45,036 nt of DNA from positions 1 to 45,036 of the forward strand of contig NZ_DASYHS010000164.1 of NCBI RefSeq assembly GCF_035998295.1. The letters are read 5' to 3'. The notes below the pieces were generated by a model that was not told where the DNA came from, did no database searches, and saw only the letters and a program-made list of their open reading frames with translations. Every line of letters starts with the position of its first letter. Position 1 is the stretch's first letter. Below, in pieces: positions 33,780 to 43,130 of this stretch. The DNA comes from DASYHS01 sp035998295 (GTDB lineage: Bacteria; Pseudomonadota; Alphaproteobacteria; Azospirillales; Azospirillaceae). A program made the translations under genes and the position numbers.

Positions 33780-35328
33780 GACCGTCCTCGCGCGAAAGCT
33801 GGGCGAGGCGGGCGCGCAGAAGCCCCTTGTCCACCTTGCCGTTTGGGTTCTTGGGCAGCGCCTCCTCGATCAGGAAGCGCTTCGGCGTCTTGAAGCCGAG
33901 AATGTCCCGGCAGCCGGCCCGCAACGCCTCGGCGGAAAGACGGGCACGCGGCGCCGGTGCCACGAAGGCGACGGCGATTTCGCCCCATTCGGCATCCGGA
34001 ACGCCGATGACCGCCGCTTCGGCGACATCGGCGAGGCTCGTCAGCACCGCTTCGATCTCCTGCGGATATATGTTGAAGCCGCCGCTGATCAGCATGTCCT
34101 TGCTACGGCCGGTGAGCGTGATCAGGCCGTCCTCGTCGATGCGGCACAGGTCGCCGGACCACAGCCAGCCGCCGCGCAGGACCGCGGCGGTCTCTGCCGG
34201 CAGGCGCCAGTAGCCGTCCATGACGTGGTCGGCGCGCACCGTCAGCTCGCCGATCTCACCGGCGGCGACCGGCGTTCCGTCCTCGGCCCTGGCCACGATC
34301 TCGACGAAGCTGTACGGGCGGCCGATGCAGCCGACACGGGGCCGGCCGTCGGAATCGAAGTGGTCCTCGGGCGACAGGAAGGCGCAGGTCATCATCGCTT
34401 CCGTCAACCCGTAGTTCTGGGTCAGGATCGGGCCGAACCGCTTCAGGACCTTCTCCAGCGTGTTGCGCGGGATCGGCTCGGCGCCGTAGCCGATGGCGCG
34501 CAGGGACGAGGTGTCGGTCCGGTCGATGTCGGGGTGGTTGACGATGCGCGTCAGCGCCGTCGGCACGCAGGTGAAGACGGTCACGCCCAGCCGGGGAATG
34601 GTGTCGAGCAGCCCGTCGACGCCGCCCTCGACGATCACGTTGGTCGCACCGCGCAGGAACCACGGCGTCACGTAGGTGCCGCTGGCGTGGGTGAGCGGAC
34701 CGATATGGGCGAGAACGTCGCTGCCGCGGATGTCGCGGTCGACCAGCATGTTGCGGGTCACGGCGAGCCAGTGCCGGTGACGGAGCATCACGCCCTTCGG
34801 CCGCCCCGAGCTGCCCGACGTGTAGTTGATCGAGGCGATGTCGTCGGGCACCGGGCACCGTCCGGCCAGGGCTTGAATCAGCTGGTCGCCAGGGGGAGAG
34901 AGAAGTTCGTCGAAGGACGGCCCGCCCTGCGCGGCACCGCCGTCCACGGGGCAGGTCCAGGTGGCGGTAGCCGCCAGCCGCGGCGAAGTGCCGGCGTCGC
35001 AGAACACGGCGGCGGCGCCGCAGTCGGCGACGATCGCCGCAGCCTCGGCCGCGGTCAACCGGGCGTTCATCGGCACGCGCACCAGCCCGGCACGCTCCAA
35101 CGCGCTCTGGAGGAACAGATACTCCGGCCGGTTCGCCATGAACAGGCCGACCCGGGCGCCGGACGGCAGCGCGCGCGCCAGCCGCGCCGCCAGCGTGTCG
35201 GCGAGCCGGTCGACTTCCTGGAAGGTCCAGCGGCGCTCGCCGCAGATCAGCGCGGTGCGCTCGGCGAAGCGACGCGCCGCGCGCCGGGTCAGGGTCGCAA
35301 GCACGGGGGGCGTGGCAGCGTCAGGCAT
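33763..35328 (-). CDS. AMP-forming acyl-CoA synthetase
   Basis: 521 residues of the ANL superfamily: A3 NYTSGSSGRPKGVMLRH, A5 ILTQNYGLTEAMM, A7-A8 WLWSGDLCRIDEDGLITLTG with RSKDMLISGGFNIYPQEIEA, and A10 Lys in LPKNPNGKVDKGLL. It activates a carboxylic acid with ATP and CoA, giving the mutase substrate. This ligase/mutase/MeaB grouping mirrors the 2-hydroxyisobutyrate (hcm/hcl) operon type. Its specificity is not readable. It overlaps both neighbours (8 bp and 17 bp). Confidence 0.92.
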   Translation of the reverse strand: MPDAATPPVLATLTRRAARRFAERTALICGERRWTFQEVDRLADTLAARLARALPSGARVGLFMANRPEYLFLQSALERAGLVRVPMNARLTAAEAAAIVADCGAAAVFCDAGTSPRLAATATWTCPVDGGAAQGGPSFDELLSPPGDQLIQALAGRCPVPDDIASINYTSGSSGRPKGVMLRHRHWLAVTRNMLVDRDIRGSDVLAHIGPLTHASGTYVTPWFLRGATNVIVEGGVDGLLDTIPRLGVTVFTCVPTALTRIVNHPDIDRTDTSSLRAIGYGAEPIPRNTLEKVLKRFGPILTQNYGLTEAMMTCAFLSPEDHFDSDGRPRVGCIGRPYSFVEIVARAEDGTPVAAGEIGELTVRADHVMDGYWRLPAETAAVLRGGWLWSGDLCRIDEDGLITLTGRSKDMLISGGFNIYPQEIEAVLTSLADVAEAAVIGVPDAEWGEIAVAFVAPAPRARLSAEALRAGCRDILGFKTPKRFLIEEALPKNPNGKVDKGLLRARLAQLSREDGHVAAQ

Positions 35329-35734
35329 GGGATGTCTCGGCCATCAGGTAATCGACGATCTCGGAAACCGAGGTGCCCGACAGGAAGACCCGCGACACGC
35401 CCGCCTGCGTCAGCCGCGGAATATCCTCCTGGGGGATGATGCCGCCGGCCATGATGCGGATGTCGTCCGCACCGCCCTCGTCGAGGAGATGCCGCAGGCG
35501 CGGCAGGAGCGTCATGTGGGCGCCGGAGAGGATGCTGACGCCGATCCAGTCGACGTCCTCCTCGATCGCGGCGCGGGCCACCTGCTCCGGCGTGCGGCGC
35601 AAGCCCGTGTAGATGACCTCCATGCCGGCTTCGAGCAGCCCGCGGGCGACGACGCGGGCGCCGACGTCGTGGCCGTCGAGGCCGACCTTGGCGATGAGGA
35701 TGCGGATCTTGCGCTTCGAGGAGAGTAAGGACAT
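35321..35734 (-). CDS. Cobalamin-binding small subunit of acyl-CoA mutase
   Basis: 137 residues comprising only the B12 Rossmann domain: the KVGLDGHDVGARVVARGL motif supplies the lower-axial His22 (DxHxxG), then IYTGLRRTPEQVARAAI, VSILSGAHMTLLPRL and IMAGGIIPQEDI, matching the D-x-H-x-x-G / S-x-L / GG signature. It completes the large subunit encoded 9 bp upstream, as in HcmB and IcmB-type split mutases. Confidence 0.94.
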   Translation of the reverse strand: MSLLSSKRKIRILIAKVGLDGHDVGARVVARGLLEAGMEVIYTGLRRTPEQVARAAIEEDVDWIGVSILSGAHMTLLPRLRHLLDEGGADDIRIMAGGIIPQEDIPRLTQAGVSRVFLSGTSVSEIVDYLMAETSHA

Positions 35735-35743
35735 GGCAGCCGA

Positions 35744-37474
35744 TCAGAAGTCCGTTGACGGCGAGAAGTGACCGAAGACGTCGCGCCAGACATCCACGAT
35801 CTCGCCGACCGTCGCATAGGCGCGCACAGCCTCCAGCACCGAGGGCATGACGTTGGCGCCGCTCTGCGCCGCCGCGCGCACCTCACGCAGCGCCGCGGCG
35901 ACGCGCGCGCCGTCGCGTTCGGCCCGCACGCGATCGAGACGCGCCAGCTGCTCGCGCGCAAGGCTCGGATCGATGCGGAAGGCCGTGTTGGCGACGTCGG
36001 GCTTCTGGGGCCACAGGTTGACGGTGACCCAGGGCCGCCGGCCGGTATCGATGGCCTTCTGGCGGCGGACCGCGCCCGTCGTCATCAGCTGCCGGCCGAA
36101 CCCGTCCTGGATGACCGGGAGTGCTCCGCCTCTGGCCTCGATGACCTCCAGCGCGTCGAGGATCTGCCGCTCGACCTCGTGGGTCAGGGTCTCGACGTAG
36201 TAGGAGCCGCCGAGCGGATCGATCGTGTCGGCGAAGCCGTGCTCGTGGGCGATCACCTGCTGGGTGCGTAGCGCCACTTTCAGCGACGCTTCGCCCGGGG
36301 TCGACACCGCCTCGTCATAGGAGGCGATATAGACGTAGGAGGCGCCGCCGAGCACGTAGGCGAGCGTGCCGAAGCCGATGCGCGCGACGTTGTTGAGCGG
36401 CTCTTGCAACGCCTCCTGGCCGTGGCCGTAGACCGTGGTGCGCAGCGCCATGGCCTCGGCACGCGTGGCGCCGTAGCGCTCGCGCATGCGCCGCGCCCAG
36501 ATCCGCCGCAGGGCGCGGAGATTGGCGATGGCGACGAAGAAGTCGTGCCGCTCGTCCGGGAACATGTGGATGAGCGGCGCCACGTCGTCGATCGAATGGC
36601 CGCGCGCCAGGAGATCGTCGATGTAGTGGCCGGCATTGGCCAGCGCGATGGCCGTTCCCAGGCTGGAGCCGGCGCCGCCGGCATTGATGTGATTGACGCA
36701 CACCGTCATGGGCGACCATCCGGGCGCGTTGGCGATGCACCATTCGACGGCGTCGCAGGCGAGCTTGGCGGCCGGCGCGGCGGGCAGGATCTGGGTGCCG
36801 CGGGCGATGTATTCCTTCAAGGGGTCGTTCTGCAGGTTGACGACGTAACGCGACCACGGCACGCCCTGCTTCTCGCCGAGAGCCGCGAACAGGGCGAGCA
36901 CGATCGGGCCGATGGAGTTGCCGAGCGTCCCGACACGCTTGAGGCCGTCGAGCGGAATTCCCTCGAACAGGAGCTCCATGTCGGCGAGCGAGCTGACCGC
37001 GACGCCGACCTGCCCGACCTCGGCCGTCGCCATGGGGTGATCGGAGTCGTAGCCGCATTGGGTCGGCAGGTCGAAGGCGACGAGGATCTGCTCGACGCCC
37101 CAGTCGAGCAGCGTGCGGAACCGGCCGTTGCAGACGCGCGCCTCGCCGAATCCCGAATAGGCGGAGACGACGAAGCCTTCGCCCCGGTTCATGGCGCCGC
37201 GGTCGCCGCGTGTGAACGGATACTCGCCCGGAAAGCCGAGATCGGTCCGGTAGTCGAAGCCGGCGGCCTCGAGGTCGGCCGGTGTGTAGAGCGGCTTCAC
37301 GTCGATGCCGCAATCGGTGACTGGGGCCGGTCGGCCGAGGCCCCGCGCCGCATCGACGGCAAACGTCCCGCCCAGCCAGCGCGCCGTCTCTTCGGCGATC
37401 ACATCCGCCTTGCTCGCAGCAGGAGACGGGCTCCCCCGCGCTTCGTCGGCAACCGGGAACTTGGAAGCGGTCAC
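35744..37474 (-). CDS. Methylmalonyl-CoA-mutase-type large subunit, divergent substrate loop
   Basis: 576 residues from a GTG at 37474 (AGAGGA upstream); a longer frame from 37582 begins inside the promoter and is rejected. TIM-barrel landmarks: FPGEYPFTRG near 81-90, FDLPTQCGYDSDH near 134-146, VVNLQNDPLKEYIARGTQIL (Arg225), VNHINAGGAGSSLGTAIALA (His262), and TIDPLGGSYYVETLT. After PFTRG, where MCM, ICM and HCM have PTMYxxRxWTxRQ(Y/F/I)AGF, this protein has DRGAMNRGEGFVVSAYSGFG. The Tyr is kept but the conserved Arg-Gln of the active-site loop is not. It pairs with the 137-residue B12 subunit and rearranges an acyl-CoA skeleton. Its substrate is not one I can name. Confidence 0.9.
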   Translation of the reverse strand: MTASKFPVADEARGSPSPAASKADVIAEETARWLGGTFAVDAARGLGRPAPVTDCGIDVKPLYTPADLEAAGFDYRTDLGFPGEYPFTRGDRGAMNRGEGFVVSAYSGFGEARVCNGRFRTLLDWGVEQILVAFDLPTQCGYDSDHPMATAEVGQVGVAVSSLADMELLFEGIPLDGLKRVGTLGNSIGPIVLALFAALGEKQGVPWSRYVVNLQNDPLKEYIARGTQILPAAPAAKLACDAVEWCIANAPGWSPMTVCVNHINAGGAGSSLGTAIALANAGHYIDDLLARGHSIDDVAPLIHMFPDERHDFFVAIANLRALRRIWARRMRERYGATRAEAMALRTTVYGHGQEALQEPLNNVARIGFGTLAYVLGGASYVYIASYDEAVSTPGEASLKVALRTQQVIAHEHGFADTIDPLGGSYYVETLTHEVERQILDALEVIEARGGALPVIQDGFGRQLMTTGAVRRQKAIDTGRRPWVTVNLWPQKPDVANTAFRIDPSLAREQLARLDRVRAERDGARVAAALREVRAAAQSGANVMPSVLEAVRAYATVGEIVDVWRDVFGHFSPSTDF

Positions 37475-37553
37475 GACTTCATCCTCTTGCTGGCTTCCCG
37501 CAGGCGGCCGGGAACGGGGGCACTGGCTGCGCTTGGCACAAAATCCGGCTGGC

Positions 37554-37593
37554 ATGATTGCGCTTTCAGTGATATTGGTCAATAAGAATTGCT
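37554..37593 (-). promoter_or_regulatory. Mutase-operon promoter with an upstream AGCAATT element
   Basis: Read leftward: AGCAATT (37593-37587), four bases, TTGACC (-35, 37582-37577), 17-bp spacer, AATCAT (-10, 37559-37554). The leader to the GTG start is about 73 nt and shows no B12-box, so I see no cobalamin riboswitch. The whole arrangement recurs at 44827-44866. Confidence 0.6.
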
Positions 37594-37704
37594 TTTTACG
37601 CCGATTTTTGCGGCCAACACGGCGGAAAACCCGAAAGCGGCCAAGCCCGATCCCTCCTGGCGGATCGGAACGGTCCTCGCATTGCCGATGGGAGGGATGT
37701 CACG

Positions 37705-38721
<1,017 letters not shown>

Positions 38722-38752
38722 GCCGCCCGATCGCTCTCAGGAGGCAGGGACC

Positions 38753-39229
38753 ATGAGTGAGCGGACGACACCCCCCGCACGGGCGGCCGGACACGCCGCA
38801 GGCGGCAGAACCGGCCTCGTCGCCACCTGGCGCCTCGTGGGCCATCTGCAGGAAGTGGTCGAAACAGGAGAGAAGGAATATCCCCGCGGACACGCCCCGC
38901 AGGGCTTCCTGACCTATACGGCGGACGGCCGCTTCTCCGTCGTCAACGTGCCGGGCGGGCGCGCGAAACCGAAAGGCGTTTCTCCTACCGACGAGGAGGC
39001 CCTCGCCCTGTTCAAGGGGCTGACGGCCTATGCCGGGCGCTACAGCGTCGATGGCGACAAGGTCGTCCATCACGTCGAGGTTTCCTGGAACGAGACCTGG
39101 ACGGGTACCGACCAGGAGAGGCGCTTCAAGCTCGACGGCGACGCCCTGACGATCGTGAACGGGCCGATCCTCAGCCCCTGGGACGGCAGGAGGATCATCG
39201 CGACCATGACCTGGCGGCGTGTGCAATGA
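38753..39229 (+). CDS. Lipocalin-like (Lipocalin_5) protein, copy 2
   Basis: 158 residues, ATG 38753 after GGAGGCAGGG. A 22-residue tail, then LVATWRLVGHLQEVVETGEK, GFLTYTADGRFSVVNVPGGR, GLTAYAGRYSVDGDKVVHHV and SWNETWTGTDQER. It shares most of these blocks word for word with the copy at 20333. It lacks a signal peptide, unlike the lactonase 31 bp upstream, with which it is probably co-transcribed. Function unknown. Confidence 0.85.
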   Translation: MSERTTPPARAAGHAAGGRTGLVATWRLVGHLQEVVETGEKEYPRGHAPQGFLTYTADGRFSVVNVPGGRAKPKGVSPTDEEALALFKGLTAYAGRYSVDGDKVVHHVEVSWNETWTGTDQERRFKLDGDALTIVNGPILSPWDGRRIIATMTWRRVQ

Positions 39230-39262
39230 GCCCTTCGAAGGACCGGCCGGGCGGCCTGGCGT

Positions 39263-40207
39263 CTATAACGGGTGGTGGCAGGCGACGGCCCGCCCATCGA
39301 GCGGGCTCATGTCCGGCATGGTCCGGCGGCAGAGCTCGGTCGTCCGGGCGCAACGTGGATTGAAACCGCAGCCCGGCGGCGGCGCCGTCGGGCTGGGGAA
39401 GTCGCTTTTGAGCTGCAGCGAAGGAAGCTGCATTCCCGGTTCCGGCCGCAGGACCGCGCGCAGCAGTTCGCGCGTGTAGGGATGATGCGGTGCCGCGAAG
39501 ATGCCGTCGGTCGTTCCCACCTCGACGATGCGTCCGAGATACATGACCGCCACCCGATCCGTCAGATGGCTCACCACGGCAAGGTTGTGGGTGATCAGCA
39601 CGACGGTGAGCTTGAAGGCCCGATGCAGGTCGGCGAGGAGGTTGAGGATCTGCGCCTGCACCGAGACGTCGAGCGCGGAGGTCGGCTCGTCGCAGACGAG
39701 TATCTTCGGTCTGCCGACTAGGGCGCGCGCGATCGCCACCCGCTGGCGCTGGCCGCCGGACAGCTGGGACGGATACGCGTTCGCCAGGTACCGGGGAAGA
39801 CCGACGGCGTCCATGATCTGGTGCACCGCCGCCATGCGCGACCGGGAGGTTTCTCCCCCCTGCACGTCGAGCGGCGCAGCGACGATGGCCGCCACGGTCT
39901 TGCGGGGGTTGAGCGAGGAATAGGGATCTTGGAACACGGGCTGGATCAGCCGCGCGCGCTCGAGCCGGCCGTAGCTCGATATCGGCCGGCCGGCGACTGT
40001 GATCGTGCCGGCGCTCGGCTCCTCGATGCCGATGAGGAGGCGGGCAAGCGTGCTCTTGCCGCAGCCGGACTCGCCGACGAGGCTGAGGATCTCGCCCTCC
40101 TCGACCGCCAGATCGATGCCGCGCAGGGCCTGCAGGACGGCACGGCGCCGCAACCCGCCCCCGAGGTGGTACGCGCGCGTGACGCCGTGAATGTCGATCA
40201 GGCTCAT
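39263..40207 (-). CDS. Peptide-type ABC transporter ATPase F (DppF/OppF-like)
   Basis: 314 residues from the ATG at 40207 (GAGGGGAAG upstream). Walker A GESGCGKST, Q-loop VFQDPYSSLNPRKTV, signature LSGGQRQRVAIARAL, Walker B ILVCDEPTSALDVS. The C-terminal oligopeptide-family motif has Cys in GCGFNPRCARTTELCRRTMP, which often binds an Fe-S cluster in this family. It is the last gene of the operon, 7 bp after the D subunit. Confidence 0.93.
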   Translation of the reverse strand: MSLIDIHGVTRAYHLGGGLRRRAVLQALRGIDLAVEEGEILSLVGESGCGKSTLARLLIGIEEPSAGTITVAGRPISSYGRLERARLIQPVFQDPYSSLNPRKTVAAIVAAPLDVQGGETSRSRMAAVHQIMDAVGLPRYLANAYPSQLSGGQRQRVAIARALVGRPKILVCDEPTSALDVSVQAQILNLLADLHRAFKLTVVLITHNLAVVSHLTDRVAVMYLGRIVEVGTTDGIFAAPHHPYTRELLRAVLRPEPGMQLPSLQLKSDFPSPTAPPPGCGFNPRCARTTELCRRTMPDMSPLDGRAVACHHPL

Positions 40208-40214
40208 CTTCCCC

Positions 40215-41225
40215 TCATGAGGTGATGGGGCGGGTCCAGGCGTCCGGCGCCCGCCCGCTGCCGTCGAGCGGCAGGGCGCACCGCATGGTCCGGCCATCGG
40301 GCGCGGTGCGCAGCGCCACCGCCCCGACGCCGCAGGCCTGATCGGCGTAGGGGCAGCGGTCGAGAAAGCCGCAACCGGTCCGGACCGCGTCGGGGCGGGG
40401 CACCATGCCCGGAATAAAGCCCAGCGCCGCCCGGCGCCCGACCTTGCCGGGCACCGGGATCGAGCGCATGAGGCCCTCGGTGTAGGGGTGGCGCGGCGCT
40501 CCGATCACCGCGGCGGCGGTGCCGGTTTCGACCACCTCGCCGCCGTACATGACGACGACGCGATCCGCAACGCCGGCGACCACGCCGAGATCATGAGTGA
40601 TGATGACGAGGCCGAAGCCGGTTTCCTTCTGGATATCGACGAGAAGCCGGAGAATCTGCGCCTGGATCGTGACGTCGAGCGCGGTGGTCGGCTCGTCGGC
40701 GATGATCAGGTCCGGCTCGCAAAGCAGGGCGGTCGCGATCATCACGCGCTGACGCAGCCCGCCGGACAGCTGGTGCGGATACTGCCGCAGCCGCTCGTCC
40801 GGGGAGGCGATTCCGACCCTGGCCAGCATGGCGGCCATGCGCCCCGCCGTCGCCGAGGCGGGGCGGTGCTGTCGCAGAATCTCGGCGATCTGGTCGCCGA
40901 TCCGGTAGCACGGATCGAAGGCCGTCATCGGGTCCTGGAAGATCATGGCGATGCGCTTGCCGCGTATCGAGCGCCATTGCCGGCTGCTGAGGCCGATCAG
41001 GGACTGTTGCGACAGCGCGATGCGGTCGGCCGCCAGCCTGGCGCCGCGCGGCAGCAGCCCCATGATGGCCAGTGCCGTAAGGCTCTTGCCGCAGCCGGAC
41101 TCGCCGACGATGGCGACCGTCTCCCCCCGGGCCACGGCCAGGTCGACACCGCGGACCGGGCGCAGCGTGCCGTCGGCGGTCGGGATGTCCAGCGTCAGGT
41201 TTCGGATGTCGAGCAGCGGCACCAT
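40215..41225 (-). CDS. Peptide-type ABC transporter ATPase D (DppD/OppD-like)
   Basis: 336 residues. GESGCGKSLTALAIMGLLPR (Walker A), IFQDPMTAFDPCYRIGDQIA (Q-loop), LSGGLRQRVMIATALLCEPD (signature), LIIADEPTTALDVT (Walker B), and the C-terminal cysteine motif GCGFLDRCPYADQACG. It pairs with OppF as the motor heterodimer. Its ATG lies 4 bp after the permease C stop. Confidence 0.93.
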   Translation of the reverse strand: MVPLLDIRNLTLDIPTADGTLRPVRGVDLAVARGETVAIVGESGCGKSLTALAIMGLLPRGARLAADRIALSQQSLIGLSSRQWRSIRGKRIAMIFQDPMTAFDPCYRIGDQIAEILRQHRPASATAGRMAAMLARVGIASPDERLRQYPHQLSGGLRQRVMIATALLCEPDLIIADEPTTALDVTIQAQILRLLVDIQKETGFGLVIITHDLGVVAGVADRVVVMYGGEVVETGTAAAVIGAPRHPYTEGLMRSIPVPGKVGRRAALGFIPGMVPRPDAVRTGCGFLDRCPYADQACGVGAVALRTAPDGRTMRCALPLDGSGRAPDAWTRPITS

Positions 41226-41229
41226 GGCG

Positions 41230-42150
41230 TCAAGCCCGTCCTTCCGGCGTCGTCACGTCGCGCAGCGCATCGCCCAGGAGATTGATCGACAAGATCAGCA
41301 GCACCAGGGCCGTGCCCGGAACCGCGATCAGCCAGGGCCGGAACAGGAACTGGCTTTTCGCCTCCGCCACCATCAGCCCCCAGGAAGTCAGCGGCGGCTG
41401 AACGCCGAGACCGAGAAAGGTCAGGGTCGCCTCCATCAAGATGGCGCGCGCGAGCTCGATCGTGCCGATGACGATCAGCGGCCCGGTGATGTTGGGCAGG
41501 ATCTCGTGGAGCAGGATCGCCGGCGTCGAACAACCGATCGACTTCGCCGCGACGACGAACTCGCGCCGGACGAGCTGCTGGGTCGCCGTCCGGGTGACGA
41601 TCACGAGCCGGTCCCACAGCAGACCGCCGATCACAATGACGAGGAGCGGCAACGACTGCCCGAGGACGGATACGGCGACCAGGGCGACGAGCACGACGGG
41701 CAGCGTGAGCCGGACGGTGAGCAGGAAGTTCACCGCCTGGTCGAGATACCCGCCCCAATAGCCGGCCGCGATCCCGAGCGTCACGCCGATCAGCGTCGAC
41801 AGGACGATCGTCGCGAAGCCGACCAGCAGCGAGATCCTCCCCCCATACAGCAGCAGGGCGAAATAGTCGCGACCGAGATGGTCGGTGCCGAGAGGGTGCT
41901 CCCAGCTTCCCGACGCCGCCCAGACCGGGTTCGCGAGTCGATGCGACAAGTCCTGCGTGGCGGGGTCGTAAGGGGTGAGCAGCGGTGCGGCGAGCGCGGC
42001 CAGGACGAAAAGGAGAAGAATGCCGCCGCCGATCCAGAACCCGGGATGGCGCAGCGCACGGCGAAACGCGATCCGGCCCGGGGACGGCACGGCCGCCGCT
42101 GCCCGGCCAGACGCAGAAACCGCTGGGGTATCGTTCGCGATCGTACTCAC
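41230..42150 (-). CDS. Peptide-type ABC permease C (DppC/OppC-like)
   Basis: 306 residues from a GTG at 42150 that overlaps the B-permease stop (GTGA). After a polar N-terminus, LRHPGFWIGGGILLLFVLAA begins helix 1; HPLGTDHLGRDYFALLLYGG is the OppC hallmark. The EAA loop is VVAAKSIGCSTPAILLHEIL, followed by PNITGPLIVIGTIELARAIL and TFLGLGVQPPLTSWGLMVAE. Confidence 0.93.
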   Translation of the reverse strand: MSTIANDTPAVSASGRAAAAVPSPGRIAFRRALRHPGFWIGGGILLLFVLAALAAPLLTPYDPATQDLSHRLANPVWAASGSWEHPLGTDHLGRDYFALLLYGGRISLLVGFATIVLSTLIGVTLGIAAGYWGGYLDQAVNFLLTVRLTLPVVLVALVAVSVLGQSLPLLVIVIGGLLWDRLVIVTRTATQQLVRREFVVAAKSIGCSTPAILLHEILPNITGPLIVIGTIELARAILMEATLTFLGLGVQPPLTSWGLMVAEAKSQFLFRPWLIAVPGTALVLLILSINLLGDALRDVTTPEGRA

Positions 42151-43063
42151 CGGATGCGGATCCTCGGATCGAGTGCGGCGTTGAGCAGGTCGGCGGCCAG
42201 GGTCAGCAGGGCATAGGATCCCGCGATCACGACCAGGATCGCCTGGATCACCTCGATGTCGTGGCGCCGGATCGACAGCCAGGCGAGATTGCCGATGCCG
42301 TTCATCGAGAACACGGCCTCGATCACCACCGACCCCCCAGCAAGTAGCCCAGTTGCACGGCCGCCAGCGAGACGACCGGGACGATGGCGTGACGAAGCCC
42401 GTGCCGGATGACGACGCGCCAGGCCGGCAGCCCGTAGGCGCGCGCGGTGCGGACATGATCGGATTGCAGCACGTCGAGCATCCCCGAGCGCGTCAGGCGC
42501 ATGATCGCCGGCGCGGCGTAGTAGCCCAGCGCGACCGACGGCAGGATGAAATGGAGCCAGGTCGCGCTGCCGGAGATCGGAAGCCAGCGCAACGCCACGC
42601 CGAAGGCGTAGATCAGCACCAGCGCGGACAGGAAGGACGGCATGGCCTGGCCGGCGACGGCTACGACCAGCGCCGCGCGGTCGACCAGGCTGTTCGGGCG
42701 CAGCGCGGCGACCACCCCGAGCGGCACCGCGACCACCAGCGCGAAGAGCAGGGACAGGATGCCGAGCCGGGCGGTGACGGGGATATGCCGCGCCAACACC
42801 GACCCGACCTCCTCCTTCAGGTAGGTGGAGCGCCCGAAGTCGCCCTCCACGAACCTGCCGACCCAGTTCAGGTACTGCTCGTGGAACGGGCGGTCGAAGC
42901 CGTAGAGCCTGCGGATGCTGGCAATCTCGGCCTGCGACGCCTTCTCGCCCGCGATCGCCACCGCCGGATCTCCGGAGAGATGCACGAGCGAGAACGAGAT
43001 CATCGAGGTAACCACGAGCACCAGGGCTGTCACGATCAGCCGCTTGACGACGAAGGCGCCCAT
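42147..43063 (-). pseudogene. Peptide-type ABC permease B (DppB/OppB-like) with a one-base frameshift
   Basis: From ATG 43063 (GGGAGGA upstream): VKRLIVTALVLVVTSMISFS, LSGDPAVAIAG, LYGFDRPFHEQYLNWVGRFV, GDFGRSTYLKEEVGSVLARH, then the EAA loop TARAYGLPAWRVVIRHGLRH and VSLAAVQLGYLLGG. The frame then stops; the true C-terminus SVVIEAVFSMNGIGNLAWLS, ending DPRIRIR, lies one frame over. The break is at a run of six C (42333-42338); seven would restore the frame. Either a homopolymer sequencing error or a recent mutation disabling this importer. Confidence 0.87.
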
Positions 43064-43130
43064 GCCGGTCCTCCCTGACGATGCAGCGGGTCGCGGCCAC
43101 GGCCGCGACCCTGTCTCCAGCAGACCTCGT

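Noticed and set aside
35744..37582. Longer mutase start at 37582 or at 37552
   Set aside because: Both would lie inside or before the -10/-35 region of the shared promoter motif; the GTG at 37474 has a ribosome site and gives normal length.
37475..37600. Cobalamin riboswitch before the B12-mutase operon
   Set aside because: The leader is only about 73 nt and shows no B12-box or stem architecture.
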